NCBI RefSeq assembly: GCF_027913215.1
Contig: NZ_CP115782.1
Coordinates: forward strand, 1-18,441
Direction of reading: 5' to 3'
Origin: Paracoccus aerodenitrificans
GTDB lineage: Bacteria; Pseudomonadota; Alphaproteobacteria; Rhodobacterales; Rhodobacteraceae
Length of the DNA: 18,441 bases
The position numbers and the translations under genes are program-made. Numbering within the stretch: position 1 is the stretch's first letter; the number at the start of each line of letters is the position of its first letter. The notes under the pieces were generated by a model. The model ran no database searches, was not told the DNA's origin, and worked only from the letters and a program-made list of their open reading frames with translations. This document shows, piece by piece, positions 7,431-15,653 of the stretch.

Positions 7431-7686
7431 GAAACCCGTGGCACTCGATGGCCTGTTGAACACCGAAAGCCGCCCGACCGATACAGGGATACCGCAACGC
7501 GGGGCAGGGCGGGGCGCATCTCAAGAAAAGAAACAGGCGAAGCGGCAAGGTGAGAAGCGGCTGACGCTGGCACTCGATGGCGAGACCTACAAGCGCTTGC
7601 GGATTCATGCCGCCAAAACCGACCAGACACACCAGGCCATTCTGGAAGCCGCGCTTGCGGAATACCTTAAACGCGCAAATGCGTAA
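7423..7686 (+). CDS. Ribbon-helix-helix centromere-binding partner of ParA
   Basis: An 87-residue basic protein. Residues 1-44 are a polar, lysine/arginine-rich flexible tail, and residues 45-84 fit a ribbon-helix-helix fold: strand KRLTLAL, helix DGETYKRLRIHAAK, turn, and helix HQAILEAALAEYLKR. ParG-like proteins of type Ib partition systems have this same order, with the mobile tail stimulating ParA and the RHH dimer binding the centromere. It overlaps parA by eight bases and its stop codon sits beside an AATTACGTAAAT site. Assignment as the partition partner rests on fold and context; the protein is also CopG-like in a general sense. Confidence 0.82.
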   Translation: MAKKPVALDGLLNTESRPTDTGIPQRGAGRGASQEKKQAKRQGEKRLTLALDGETYKRLRIHAAKTDQTHQAILEAALAEYLKRANA

Positions 7687-7696
7687 TTACGTAAAT
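7685..7696. promoter_or_regulatory. AWTTACGTAAAT motif, site 2
   Basis: aattacgtaaat lies in the 26-bp gap between the RHH gene stop and the restriction-methyltransferase ATG, flanked by atgcgt on the left and atgcg on the right. It is one of three copies in the window. Confidence 0.55.
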
Positions 7697-7712
7697 ATGC
7701 GAGCATGCTTCT

Positions 7713-9545
7713 ATGAACCTTTTCAACCGCAAAACCCTTGCGCGCCACATCAAACCCGATTCCCTTCCCGAGGATCACCTAGCCGCCCTCGAAGCCTGGG
7801 CAGAGCTGATCCGCGATGGCCGCATCTACTCGTTGAAGGAAGTCGCGCTGCATGGGCAATTCACCTCGAAGATAGTTGAAGGTGTTCTTGGCTATCACGG
7901 CCCAGCCGGGGGCGCGGAATACACGGTTGCGACCGAACAGACGATTCTTCGCGGAAGCGTTGATCTGGCCCTTGGCCGCTTTGGTGGAAAGAAGCCTGAA
8001 ATCTTGGCCCCGTTCGAGCTGAAGGGGGCCGACACGCGCGATCTCGATGCAATCATGCCTGGGCGCAACAAAAGCCCCGTTCAACAGGCGTGGGAATACG
8101 CCATGAACGCACGCGGCGTGAAATGGGTTCTGGTGTCCAACTACATCGAGCTGCGCCTCTACGGGTTTGGCGAAGGCACCGCCGCCTATGAAGCCTTCAG
8201 GCTCGACCAGCTCACCGCCCCCGACGAATACGCCCGCTTCATGCTGCTGTTGTCGGCAGACAATCTGCTGTCGGGCCGCACGCTCGATCTGCTCAAGGAA
8301 AGCCGCCGCGAAGACAAGGATATTACCGACAAGCTCTATCGGGACTACAAGGCGCTGCGCCTTCAACTCCTTGGCGCGGTTCAAAAAGCCGACAGCACGA
8401 TTGAAGCCCTAGACGCAATCGGGCTGGCTCAGAAAATCCTCGACCGTGTGCTCTTCATTGCCTTTGCCGAAGATACCGGTCTTTTTCCCAACAACACGCT
8501 TGCTGCCGCCTTCACCGCCCGCGACCCTTATAACCCGCGCCCGGTGTGGAAGAATTTCAAGGGTCTGTTCCGGGCAATCGATCTGGGCAGCGAGGAACTC
8601 AAAATCCCCCGCTACAATGGCGGTCTGTTCCGCGCTGATAAGGCGATCAACGGCCTCGATCTGCCCGACGCAATCTGCGAGGGCTTCAAGACACTGGGCG
8701 AATACGACTTCGCCTCTGAGGTATCCGTCACTGTCCTGGGCCATATCTTCGAGCAATCCATTGCGGACGTGGAGCGCCTGCAAGCCATTGCGCGGGGCGA
8801 GGAAGAAGAACCAGAAAAGACCAGCGGCACCAGTGGGCGGCGCAAGCGTGATGGTGTTGTCTATACGCCTGATTACATTGCCCGCTTCATTGTGGCCGAA
8901 ACCTTAGGCGCACATCTGAAGGAAGCCTTTGAAACGATCCTGCGCGATCATGCGAAGAAGGGTGCTGACCTCGGCGATTACGCGGCAATCCCCTGGCGCA
9001 GAAAATCGGCCGAGCTGGAAGCCTGGCGGGCCTACCGCGACCGCATCAAGACGCTGCGCATTGTCGATCCCGCCTGCGGCTCTGGCGTGTTCCTTATCAT
9101 GGCGTTCGACTTCCTCAAAGCCGAGCTGTCCCGCGTGAACGAGAAGGTTGCCGAGCTGGAAGGGAAGGCGGGCCACATTGACGACCTGCTCGACCCCGAT
9201 AGCGAAATCCTGTCGAACAACCTCTTCGGCGTCGATGTGAACGCGGAAAGCGTCGAGATCACCAAACTGTCGCTGTGGATCAAGACCGCGCGGCGCGGGA
9301 AGGTGCTGGACAGCCTGTCAGGCAGTATCCGTGTCGGTGACAGCCTGATCGAAGACAGCAACTTCGCCTATCTCGATCACGCCTTCACCTGGGAAACGGC
9401 TTTTCCCGGCGTCTTTGCCGAAGGCGGGTTCGACGTGGTTCTGGGCAACCCGCCCTATGTGCGCATGGAATTTCTGAAGGCGCTGAAACCCTATCTGGAA
9501 AGCCGCTATGAAGTCGTGTCCGACCGGGCAGACCTCTACTTGTAA
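7713..9545 (+). pseudogene. Type IIG-like restriction-methyltransferase, 5' part
   Basis: This is the first 609 codons of a fused restriction endonuclease and adenine methyltransferase, ending one codon inside an inserted transposon (TTG TAA at 9540-9545). The N-terminus has a PD-(D/E)xK-type nuclease signature, with D84 in GSVDLAL and E102-x-K104 in FELKG. A helical linker follows, then the methyltransferase with motif I VDPACGSG (451-458) and motif IV NPPY (579-582), the gamma-class adenine-N6 order of Eco57I/TaqI-type enzymes. The rest of the catalytic domain and the target-recognition domain are at 13910-15273. Joining at one copy of the 6-bp duplication gives a continuous 1,063-residue protein. 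There is no good Shine-Dalgarno. Interrupted as it is, the enzyme is expected to be inactive. Confidence 0.87.
9535..9540 (+). repeat. Target-site duplication TCTACT, left copy
   Basis: TCTACT immediately precedes the transposon end TGTAACG and is repeated at 13904-13909 just after the other end. Confidence 0.88.
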
Positions 9546-9705
9546 CGACCTGCAAACATAATCATCTCGGCTTGCAATCATCGCGATTTTGGGCCCGGAT
9601 TACTTGCGTTTATCCGGGGCGGTGAACCCGCATTATTTGCGAATGAGCCCGGATTATTTGCAACCGGCCTGCAATCATCGGGCCAAACCCGGATTACGTG
9701 CGAAC
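9541..9705 (+). repeat. Left terminal inverted repeat with seven subterminal sites
   Basis: It pairs with 13739-13903 along its whole 165 bp. Inside are short copies of a TTGCAAWYATC / GGATTATTTGCG-type site, three in one orientation (tgcaaacataat, ttgcaatcatcg, tgcaatcatcgg) and four in the other (ggattacttgcg, gcattatttgcg, ggattatttgcaa, ggattacgtgcg). Such arrays are the usual binding sites of the transposase in Tn7- and Tn5053-like elements. The stop codon of the YecA-like gene is four bases from its inner edge. Confidence 0.85.
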
Positions 9706-9708
9706 GAG

Positions 9709-10416
9709 TTAATGCAGCATGGAACGGCGCCCGCAGCACTGTTTGAACTTCTTGCCGGACCCGCAGGGGCAAGGCTCGTTCCGGCCGGTCTTGCCGCCTG
9801 ACCGGATGAATGTCCCGGATGGCGGCGTGTAAAGATTGCGCTGTTTCAAAAAATACCGGTGCATGCGCATGACGCCTGCGGCGGCGCCAACCAGCAGATC
9901 CTGCCGTTGACCCTCGGTGACAGGATCATCGAAGGGGCGCATTTCCGGGTCTTCATGATGTTCATAGGCGAGTGCCCATATCGGCACCATGGCACCGCCT
10001 TCAGCTTCATCCTCCATGATCTGGAACCAGATATCGCGCCGCAGCTCGGTTCCGCGCAGGAACCCCTGCGCCCAGTCGTTGGCCTGGTATCTGCCATTCT
10101 CATCTTCCAGCACGAGAGGCAGGTATACCTCCTCGGAATCGAGCTGGTGGTTCACATGGTTCCAGTGCCGGTTGACCAGTTCGACAAACAGTTCGGCCTC
10201 CGCCATGTCCTCAAAGACCAGATCGCCGTCTTCCGTCGCGCCGTTTTGTAGGACGGGCATGTATTCGCTTGGCATGACCAGATCCGGACAACAAGCCAGC
10301 GCCGCGAAGAAGCCGTCGAGCGCTTCGACATTCGGGATTGCGCCGCCGCGCACCCGGCCAAGGAATTCTCCCAGCCTGCGTTCTTCGCTGTCGGAAAGTT
10401 CGGTATTGCGTTTCAT
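9709..10416 (-). CDS. YecA/UPF0149-family protein with SEC-C zinc motif
   Basis: A 235-residue protein. The N-terminal 190 residues fit UPF0149 (YgfB/YecA): [20 protein letters not shown] (residues 33-52), then [10 protein letters not shown] near 135 and a late helical bundle. The C-terminus is a SEC-C zinc-binding motif, [19 protein letters not shown] (211-229), with ligands Cys216, Cys218, Cys227 and Cys228, as in SecA and many small adaptor proteins. Its start codon overlaps the ATPase stop as ATGA (10413-10416), so the two are translationally coupled. It occupies the place that tniQ has in Tn5053-like operons, so it may be a target-selection or adaptor component rather than passive cargo; that role is inferred. 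Confidence 0.85.
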   Translation of the reverse strand: MKRNTELSDSEERRLGEFLGRVRGGAIPNVEALDGFFAALACCPDLVMPSEYMPVLQNGATEDGDLVFEDMAEAELFVELVNRHWNHVNHQLDSEEVYLPLVLEDENGRYQANDWAQGFLRGTELRRDIWFQIMEDEAEGGAMVPIWALAYEHHEDPEMRPFDDPVTEGQRQDLLVGAAAGVMRMHRYFLKQRNLYTPPSGTFIRSGGKTGRNEPCPCGSGKKFKQCCGRRSMLH

Positions 10417-11387
10417 ATCGGCAGCCCCGCTTTTCGCATGAGGGTTGAGAGTTCGTCGGTTCTGTCTGTATCCAGCTGGCCCTTGAGGAAGCGGCGGATT
10501 TCGGGAAGGCGGGTGTCGGTCAGATCGGCCAGCGCCTTGGGGCTGTAGCCGATCCGGGCCAGCCGGGCGTCAAGATCGTCAAAGCCGACCGAAATGGTTT
10601 CCTCTACGATCTCGCGCGTGACCTGATCCGCGCCCATCCGGTAGGCATCGGCAAAGGCCCGGTTCAGGTGTTCGGCAAACTGCAAGGGCGTGGAAAGACG
10701 CTCCGCAAGATACTGCTGCGCCGCATCCTCAAAGACGTCCAGCGGCTCAACCCCTTCGGCCAGGCATTGTCCGAGAAGCCAGGACACGAATTCACGGCGT
10801 TCGTCGCCGATGCTGCTGAATTCGAACTTCACCGTCCGGTGGCCGACTTCCTCCATCGTGGCGCGGCGCAGGTCATTTCTGAGCCGCGGGTGGCCAACCA
10901 GCACCACGGACAGGGTGCCGCCCCCGGCGCCGATGACTTCCCGCAGCCGTTTCAAGCCGTTAAGCGTATTGCCGTGCAGGTCATGGGCTTCGTCGATGAA
11001 GAGGGCAATCGGCTTTTTGGCCTTGCGCACGGCCTCTTGAAGCAGCCGCTCCCGGCGCTCGGGCTGGGTTGGAACTTTCATGTCCGGATCGCCGCTAATG
11101 TCGAGAAAGAGCGCCGTGATCAGGGCCGGCAGCACCACGCGCGGCTTGTCCACCGAGAGGCTGCGCGCCACGATGATTTTCTTGTCGGCCGTGATCTGTT
11201 CCTGAAGACGGTTGATCATCACTGTCTTGCCGACCCCCACAGGGCCGGAAATGGCGATCAGATGCCCGGCCATAATGGCGGCCATCACGTCCTCCCGGAA
11301 CTGGGTCAGGCGTTCGGTCTCGAAATACCCCGCCTGGTTCCACGGCCGCTCGATGCGGAAATGTTTCATGACCTGTCTGCTGAGCAT
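10413..11387 (-). CDS. TniB/ExeA-like AAA+ ATPase of the transposon
   Basis: A 324-residue ATPase expected to regulate the transposase and its target DNA choice. It has Walker A GPVGVGKT (48-55), Walker [10 protein letters not shown] (128-136) and a sensor-like LVGHPRL segment, followed by a helical lid ending in a short C-terminal tail. This is the ExeA/TniB/TnsC-like AAA+ group. The frame is open back to 11519, but that would run deep into the transposase gene. The ATG at 11387 has a strong purine-rich site (GGAAGGGGG, about 11 bases upstream) and begins [10 protein letters not shown], typical for these proteins. The gene sits 19 bp downstream of the transposase stop. Confidence 0.88.
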   Translation of the reverse strand: MLSRQVMKHFRIERPWNQAGYFETERLTQFREDVMAAIMAGHLIAISGPVGVGKTVMINRLQEQITADKKIIVARSLSVDKPRVVLPALITALFLDISGDPDMKVPTQPERRERLLQEAVRKAKKPIALFIDEAHDLHGNTLNGLKRLREVIGAGGGTLSVVLVGHPRLRNDLRRATMEEVGHRTVKFEFSSIGDERREFVSWLLGQCLAEGVEPLDVFEDAAQQYLAERLSTPLQFAEHLNRAFADAYRMGADQVTREIVEETISVGFDDLDARLARIGYSPKALADLTDTRLPEIRRFLKGQLDTDRTDELSTLMRKAGLPI

Positions 11388-11406
11388 GAGACCCGCCCCC
11401 TTCCTG

Positions 11407-13062
11407 TCATTGTTCGCGCCGGAAGCGCTGCTTGATTGCCGCCTCGATCTCGGCCTTGTTGAGCGTCCGGCCAACCAGATCGCCGATGAAGGCACGGTCC
11501 TCCTGCGAGAGTTCAGCAAGCGGCCGGTCCAGCAGATAGGAAATGGCCCGCCGTGCGCTCAGCGCATTCTCATAGGAAATCTGCCCCCAAGGGTCCGGAT
11601 CGCTGAAGCGGACCTTGGGCAGCGGCACAATCTCGGCCGGGGCCGCGTCCAAACCTGACCCGCCAAGAGCGGCACGCGGCAAGCTGATCTGCTCGGCCAG
11701 TTTGGCTACCGCCTCGGCGCGCTTTTCACGGGGCGAAGATTTGCGCTTGCGATACCGGTGCAGGGGGATTGGCCCGCCCTCGGGCCGATAGGGGCCGTAG
11801 CGCTTGTCCTGCCATTCCACGAACAGCTCATGATCGAAAAGGCCCCACCACAGCAGTACCTCCTCGCCTGCGAGATCGCCATCAACCTCGTAGAAGGCCC
11901 CGTCGATGGAAACGCGCGCATCCGCTGCGACCTTCCGGCGCTCGGGCTCCCGGGCAAAGGCGCAGAAGCGTTCCCAGGAACACATCTCGCGAATACCGGT
12001 TTCTGGCAGATTGGCCACCCAATCCTCGATCCGGCTGTGCGGTTCCCGGCGATGGGGTTTGTCATTATATTTGTTGATGAAATTCCTCAGCCAGAGATTG
12101 GCCTCCGCCTCGGTTTCCGGTTCGTGGAAATGATAGAGCGTCTCATGGGCCTCCTTCACCGTCCGGAAAGGTCTTTCTACCTTGCCCTTCGACCGGGCGG
12201 TAACCCGCGCCCCGTCGGAGCCGGCGGGCATATGCGTCTTCCATTCCACCCCAAGCCGCTCCATCACCGTCTGAAACACCAAGCTCTTGGCGACGGGGCC
12301 ATTGTCGAGATAGATCATCCCGGGAATGCCTTGGAACTCCGTATCCTCCTTGGGCGACATTGCATTGAACAGGAACCGCAGCGCGCTTTCCGCATCCTCG
12401 CCGTAGACGCAGCGGTACTCCTGATAGGATGTGCCGGAGCGGTCATCCACCACGCTGTAAAGCATCATCGTTGGCTGTCCCCGCTTGGGGTCCAGCCAAG
12501 CCGGCTGCGCAATATGCTTCAGATCCGAGGGGCTGATGTCAAATTGCCAGCATGCGTTGGAATGGCGGGCTTCAAAGCGGGCTGCCGGCGCCGCGCGGGT
12601 CATGCGGGGCTGGTCGTATCCCCAATCTTTCAGCCACCGGTTCACGGTCGATCGTTTCAACAGGCCTTTCGGGGGCTGCACATGGCCCTCCGGCGTCTGG
12701 ACACCATGCTCTTCCAGGAGCTCGATGGCCCGGGTGGTCGAAAGATGCCGCCCTTTCCTGTTGCTCGTGCGCATCTTCAAGGCGGCGATGATCTCGCAAT
12801 AGCGCGCCAGATCACGTTCCTGGATGCCACGCGGTTTCCCGCGGTCCGACCGCCGCAAGCCCTTCGGCTGATGCAGGGACTTCAGGGCGCGGTAGACCGT
12901 GGACGGGCTGACGCCAAAAAGGCCCGCGATCCGGCCAACCTCCTCCCGCCGCGCCGCTGACCGGGGCGGCAACCCGGCCAGCCGGGTTCTCAGCGCCAGC
13001 AGCGTCTCGGCCGGAATGCGGATGCCCCTATTTGCCATCGGCAAACTCAGCGACATAGGCAT
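11407..13062 (-). CDS. D,D,E transposase (TniA/Mu-like) of the transposon
   Basis: A 551-residue transposase. Domains in order are an N-terminal HTH (residues about 38-62, EEVGRIAGLFGVSPSTVYRAL), a second DNA-binding helical region to about 150, an rve-type RNase H core with D175 (CWQFD), D253 (YLDNG) and E296 (KGKVERPFR), and a Mu-type C-terminal beta-barrel near 385-440 (YEVDGDLAGEEVLLWW, abridged). These are the features of TniA/TnsB-like enzymes. The start overlaps the resolvase end: ATG at 13062, 13056 or 13038 are all possible, the last beginning MANRGIRIP and overlapping the resolvase stop by only 11 bases. None has a clear Shine-Dalgarno, so translational coupling is likely. Confidence 0.9.
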   Translation of the reverse strand: MPMSLSLPMANRGIRIPAETLLALRTRLAGLPPRSAARREEVGRIAGLFGVSPSTVYRALKSLHQPKGLRRSDRGKPRGIQERDLARYCEIIAALKMRTSNRKGRHLSTTRAIELLEEHGVQTPEGHVQPPKGLLKRSTVNRWLKDWGYDQPRMTRAAPAARFEARHSNACWQFDISPSDLKHIAQPAWLDPKRGQPTMMLYSVVDDRSGTSYQEYRCVYGEDAESALRFLFNAMSPKEDTEFQGIPGMIYLDNGPVAKSLVFQTVMERLGVEWKTHMPAGSDGARVTARSKGKVERPFRTVKEAHETLYHFHEPETEAEANLWLRNFINKYNDKPHRREPHSRIEDWVANLPETGIREMCSWERFCAFAREPERRKVAADARVSIDGAFYEVDGDLAGEEVLLWWGLFDHELFVEWQDKRYGPYRPEGGPIPLHRYRKRKSSPREKRAEAVAKLAEQISLPRAALGGSGLDAAPAEIVPLPKVRFSDPDPWGQISYENALSARRAISYLLDRPLAELSQEDRAFIGDLVGRTLNKAEIEAAIKQRFRREQ

Positions 13063-13591
13063 AGAGCGTGGCCCGTGAGATCCCCATCAGGCTGCAAATC
13101 TCCGGCACCGTGTGTTTGCGGGAGCGGTAGAGGTCCACCGCATGGGCTCGTTTCTTGCGGTCCAGCGCTTTCTTGCGGCCGCCCTTGCGGCCGCGCGCCC
13201 GCGCTGCAGTCAATCCAGCCAGGGTGCGCTCCCGGATCAGGTTGCGCTCAAACTCGGCAAGAGCGCCGAACATGTGGAAGATCAGCTGGCCGCCGCTCGA
13301 CGTGGTGTCGATGGATTCCTGAAGGCTCTTCAGCCCGACGCCCATCTCCTTCAGCTCTTCGGCCCGGGCGATCAGATCCTTCAGGGACCGCCCCAACCGG
13401 TCCAGCCGCCAAACAACCAGCGTGTCACCCTCGCGCAGTTGTTCCAGGGCGCTGGTCAGGCCAGGCCTTGCTGTCTTGGCTCCGCTCGCTTTGTCCTCGA
13501 AAATCCGCTCGCATCCTGCCGATCTCAGCGCGTCATGCTGCAAGGCAAGGCTCTGATCCCCGGTCGAAATACGTGCGTAGCCAATGAGCAT
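13028..13591 (-). CDS. Serine resolvase of the transposon (Tn3/TniR type)
   Basis: A 187-residue resolvase of normal family length. The catalytic domain begins MLIGYARISTGDQ with nucleophile Ser9, with VWRLDRLGRS for the catalytic arginines and FERNLIRERT at the start of the E helix. The last 45 residues are an HTH ending SRATLYAYV. It should resolve cointegrates formed by the transposase upstream of it, a division of work known from Tn5053/Tn402 (TniR). It is the first gene of the transposon operon; the gap between it and the right terminal repeat has a 20-bp palindrome that may be the crossover site. Confidence 0.9.
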   Translation of the reverse strand: MLIGYARISTGDQSLALQHDALRSAGCERIFEDKASGAKTARPGLTSALEQLREGDTLVVWRLDRLGRSLKDLIARAEELKEMGVGLKSLQESIDTTSSGGQLIFHMFGALAEFERNLIRERTLAGLTAARARGRKGGRKKALDRKKRAHAVDLYRSRKHTVPEICSLMGISRATLYAYVAEFADGK

Positions 13592-13710
13592 GAAAAACCG
13601 TCTGACAACCTGATCCGCTCACAGGAACTCATACGTTGATTTCCAGACGCGGTAAACAGACAAAATTGAGCCGTAAAATCAATCGGGAGAATTCGGCTAC
13701 AGCTGCCGTC

Positions 13711-13730
13711 CAGCAAACGGGCGTTTGTTG
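13711..13730. other. Candidate res crossover palindrome
   Basis: cagcaaacgggcgtttgttg is an imperfect 20-bp palindrome whose core caaacgggcgtttg (13714-13727) is perfect. It lies between the resolvase start and the right terminal repeat, where Tn5053-type elements keep their res site. The stretch 13592-13738 holds no gene. Confidence 0.4.
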
Positions 13731-13738
13731 AACGGCCC

Positions 13739-13903
13739 GTTCGCACGTAATCCGGGTTCGGCCCGATGATTGCAGGCTGGTTGCAAACAATTCGGGCTCA
13801 TTCGCAAATAATGCGGGTTCGGCACCCAGGATAGACGCAAATAATCCGGGCCAAAAATCACGATGTTTGCAAGCCGAACTCAGGATGATTGCAGGCCGTT
13901 ACA
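13739..13903 (-). repeat. Right terminal inverted repeat with seven subterminal sites
   Basis: Read on the minus strand it opens TGTAACGGCCTGCAATCATC and follows the left repeat for 165 bp with scattered mismatches and one short gap, including all seven subterminal sites in the same order and orientation. Confidence 0.85.
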
Positions 13904-13909
13904 TCTACT
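13904..13909 (+). repeat. Target-site duplication TCTACT, right copy
   Basis: Second copy of the six bases at 9535-9540. Removing the element plus one copy restores the codons GAC CTC TAC TGC TAC TTC TAC. Confidence 0.88.
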
Positions 13910-15273
13910 GCTACTTCTACGAACGGGGCCTGCGCCTGCTGAAACCGGGCGGGCGCTTGGGTTACATTTCCTCGAACACCTTCTTCAAAACCGGATCGGG
14001 TAAGCCTCTGCGGCAATACCTTCTACGGGAGGCGACGATTGAGGGCGTTGTCGATTTTGGCGATCTGCAAGTGTTCGAAGGCGTGACGACCTACCCGGCG
14101 ATCCTGATCTTGAAGCGCGGGGCCGCGCCGAAAGATCATGAGCTGCGGTTCTGGAAGGTGGATGCGCTACCGGACACGAACTTCCTGGCAAGCTGGGAAG
14201 CCGCACAAGGCCCTTACCCGCAATCGGCCCTTGGGGCCGGATCATGGGAGCTGGAAAACCCCGCATTGCGGGCGCTGCGCGAGAAAATCAGGGCAGGGCG
14301 CAAGACACTGAAAGAGGTGTATGGATCGCCACTCTACGGTATCAAGACCGGCCTGAACGCGGCCTTTGTGATCGACACGCCGACCAAGGACCGGCTTTGC
14401 GCTCAGGACCCGCGCTCTGCCGGGCTGTTGAAGCCGTTCCTGGAAGGCAAAGATCTGCAACGCTGGTGGGCGGAACCGCGCGGGCTTTGGCTGATCTACA
14501 TTCCCAAAAACCGGATCGACATAGAGGATTATCCGGCCATCCGCGATTGGCTGTTGCCGTTCAGGGAACAGCTTGAAAAGCGGGCGACCAAGCAAGAATG
14601 GTTCGAGCTGCAACAGGCGCAGGAAGCCTATGCGCCGCACTTTGAAGGGCCAAAGTTGATCTGGCCGCATTTCTCTCAAGGGCGTAAGTTTTTGGCCGAC
14701 ATCGCAAGCTACTACGCGAACAACAAGTGCTTCTTTGTCCCGGTTGGCGACATGGCTCTATTGGCACTGCTCAATTCTAAGCTGCAATGGCTCGTCTTGC
14801 AGGGCCTCTGCCGCGCCATGCGTGGAGGCGAATGGCGGCTGGAACTTGAGTCACAGTATGTCGAAAAACTTCCTATTCCGGCCTGGAACGATGGCGCACA
14901 GATCGATTTGGCGGCTGCAAGTGAACAGGCCAGTAAAGCTGCACAAGAACGCCTGAAGCTGCAAACCGCCCTGACACGCCGCATTCCCGACCTCTGCCCG
15001 ACAGAGCGCGAGCCAAAGCTCACCAACAAGCTCAAGGAATGGTGGACCCTGCCAGATTTCGCCGCCTTCCGGGCCGAAGTGAAGAAGGTGTTCAAGGCTG
15101 ACATTCCGCTGTCTGAGCGGTCCGATTGGGAAGATTGGATCACCCGCGACCGCGCCGAAATCGCCCACCTTACTGCCGAGATTGCCCAGGCCGAAGCCAA
15201 GATCGACGGTATTGTCTATGAGCTGTTCGACCTGACACCGGATGAAATCGCCCTTCTGGAAGCCTCAATCTGA
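13910..15273 (+). pseudogene. Type IIG-like restriction-methyltransferase, 3' part
   Basis: The frame continues the enzyme begun at 7713. After the junction comes YERGLRLLKPGGRLGYISSN, the late methyltransferase motif region following NPPY, then VTTYPAILIL, and a long target-recognition domain of TaqI-like C-terminal type (YGIKTGLNAAFVID, LLKPFLEGKDLQRWW, LNSKLQW, YVEKLPIP). A coiled-coil tail ends IVYELFDLTPDEIALLEASI, a common ending in this enzyme group. A TTG-initiated frame could start inside the transposon at 13867, but its first residues come from the terminal repeat and are not part of the protein. By itself this part lacks nuclease and AdoMet-binding motifs. Confidence 0.87.
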
Positions 15274-15314
15274 TCCGCCAAGCTGTTGCCTCGCTCTCAG
15301 AGAAAGAACGTGAT

Positions 15315-15350
15315 GTATCAACAATTGACACGTGTATCAATTATTGATAC
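15315..15350. promoter_or_regulatory. Tandem operators and promoter of higBA
   Basis: Two 17-bp palindromes lie 19 bp apart: gtatcaacaattgacac (15315-15331, one mismatch) and gtatcaattattgatac (15334-15350, perfect 7-bp arms). Both carry GTATCAA/TTGATAC arms and fit HigA autorepression. A consensus -35 TTGACA (15325-15330) is embedded in the first. With 17-bp spacing the -10 would be TACGTT at 15348-15353, putting the transcript start at or near the higB ATG at 15360. Confidence 0.65.
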
Positions 15351-15359
15351 GTTTCTGGC

Positions 15360-15641
15360 ATGATCCAAAGTACCAAGGGAAAGCTGATCCAGGACGTTCT
15401 GGCGAACAAGGCCAGCAAAGGCTTTCCCGCCGGTATCATGAAGGTTGCACGCCGCAAGCTGACCATGATCGACGCGGCGAGCAAGCTTGAGGATTTGCGG
15501 ATGCCGCCTGCCAACAGGCTTGAGGCGCTTCAAGGCGACCGCAAAGAGCAATACTCGATCCGGGTGAACGACCAATGGCGCTTTTGTTTCGTCTGGACCG
15601 AAAGCGGCCCTGCTGATGTTGAATTTACGGACTACCACTGA
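15360..15641 (+). CDS. higB: HigB-type toxin (RelE superfamily mRNA interferase)
   Basis: A 93-residue toxin expected to cleave mRNA at the ribosome. It has the HigB plan: small basic N-terminal helices, LEDLRMPPANRLEALQGDRKEQYSI (abridged), VNDQWRFCFVW, and the typical end DVEFTDYH. The toxin-first order with a downstream HigA is characteristic of higBA. Its ATG is only nine bases after the second operator and has no Shine-Dalgarno, so the mRNA may be leaderless. Stop and the antitoxin start are 12 bp apart. Confidence 0.87.
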   Translation: MIQSTKGKLIQDVLANKASKGFPAGIMKVARRKLTMIDAASKLEDLRMPPANRLEALQGDRKEQYSIRVNDQWRFCFVWTESGPADVEFTDYH

Positions 15642-15653
15642 AAGGAGCAGCTC

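Larger units (their letters stand above)
9541..13903 (-). mobile_element. Tn5053/Tn7-like transposon with YecA-type accessory gene
   Basis: A 4,363-bp element with TGTAACG...CGTTACA ends, 165-bp imperfect terminal inverted repeats and a 6-bp target duplication (TCTACT). All four genes lie on the minus strand in the order serine resolvase, D,D,E transposase, AAA ATPase and YecA/SEC-C protein, with overlapping or tightly packed junctions. Transposase plus AAA regulator plus resolvase is the plan of the Tn5053/Tn402 group, but no TniQ is present, the duplication is 6 bp rather than 5 bp, and the repeats are much longer. I cannot name the element. Confidence 0.9.

Noticed and set aside
11388..11519. 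Longer N-terminus for the transposon ATPase
   Set aside because: It would overlap the transposase gene by 113 bases, is arginine/serine-rich shadow sequence, and the ATG at 11387 has a strong ribosome site.
11758..12960. 400-residue plus-strand open frame across the transposon transposase
   Set aside because: It is the shadow of the D,D,E transposase, whose motifs and operon context are clear; no family resemblance on the plus strand.
13867..13909. TTG start for the 3' restriction-methyltransferase fragment
   Set aside because: The first residues are coded by the transposon terminal repeat and the target duplication, so this is a chance start, not a native one.
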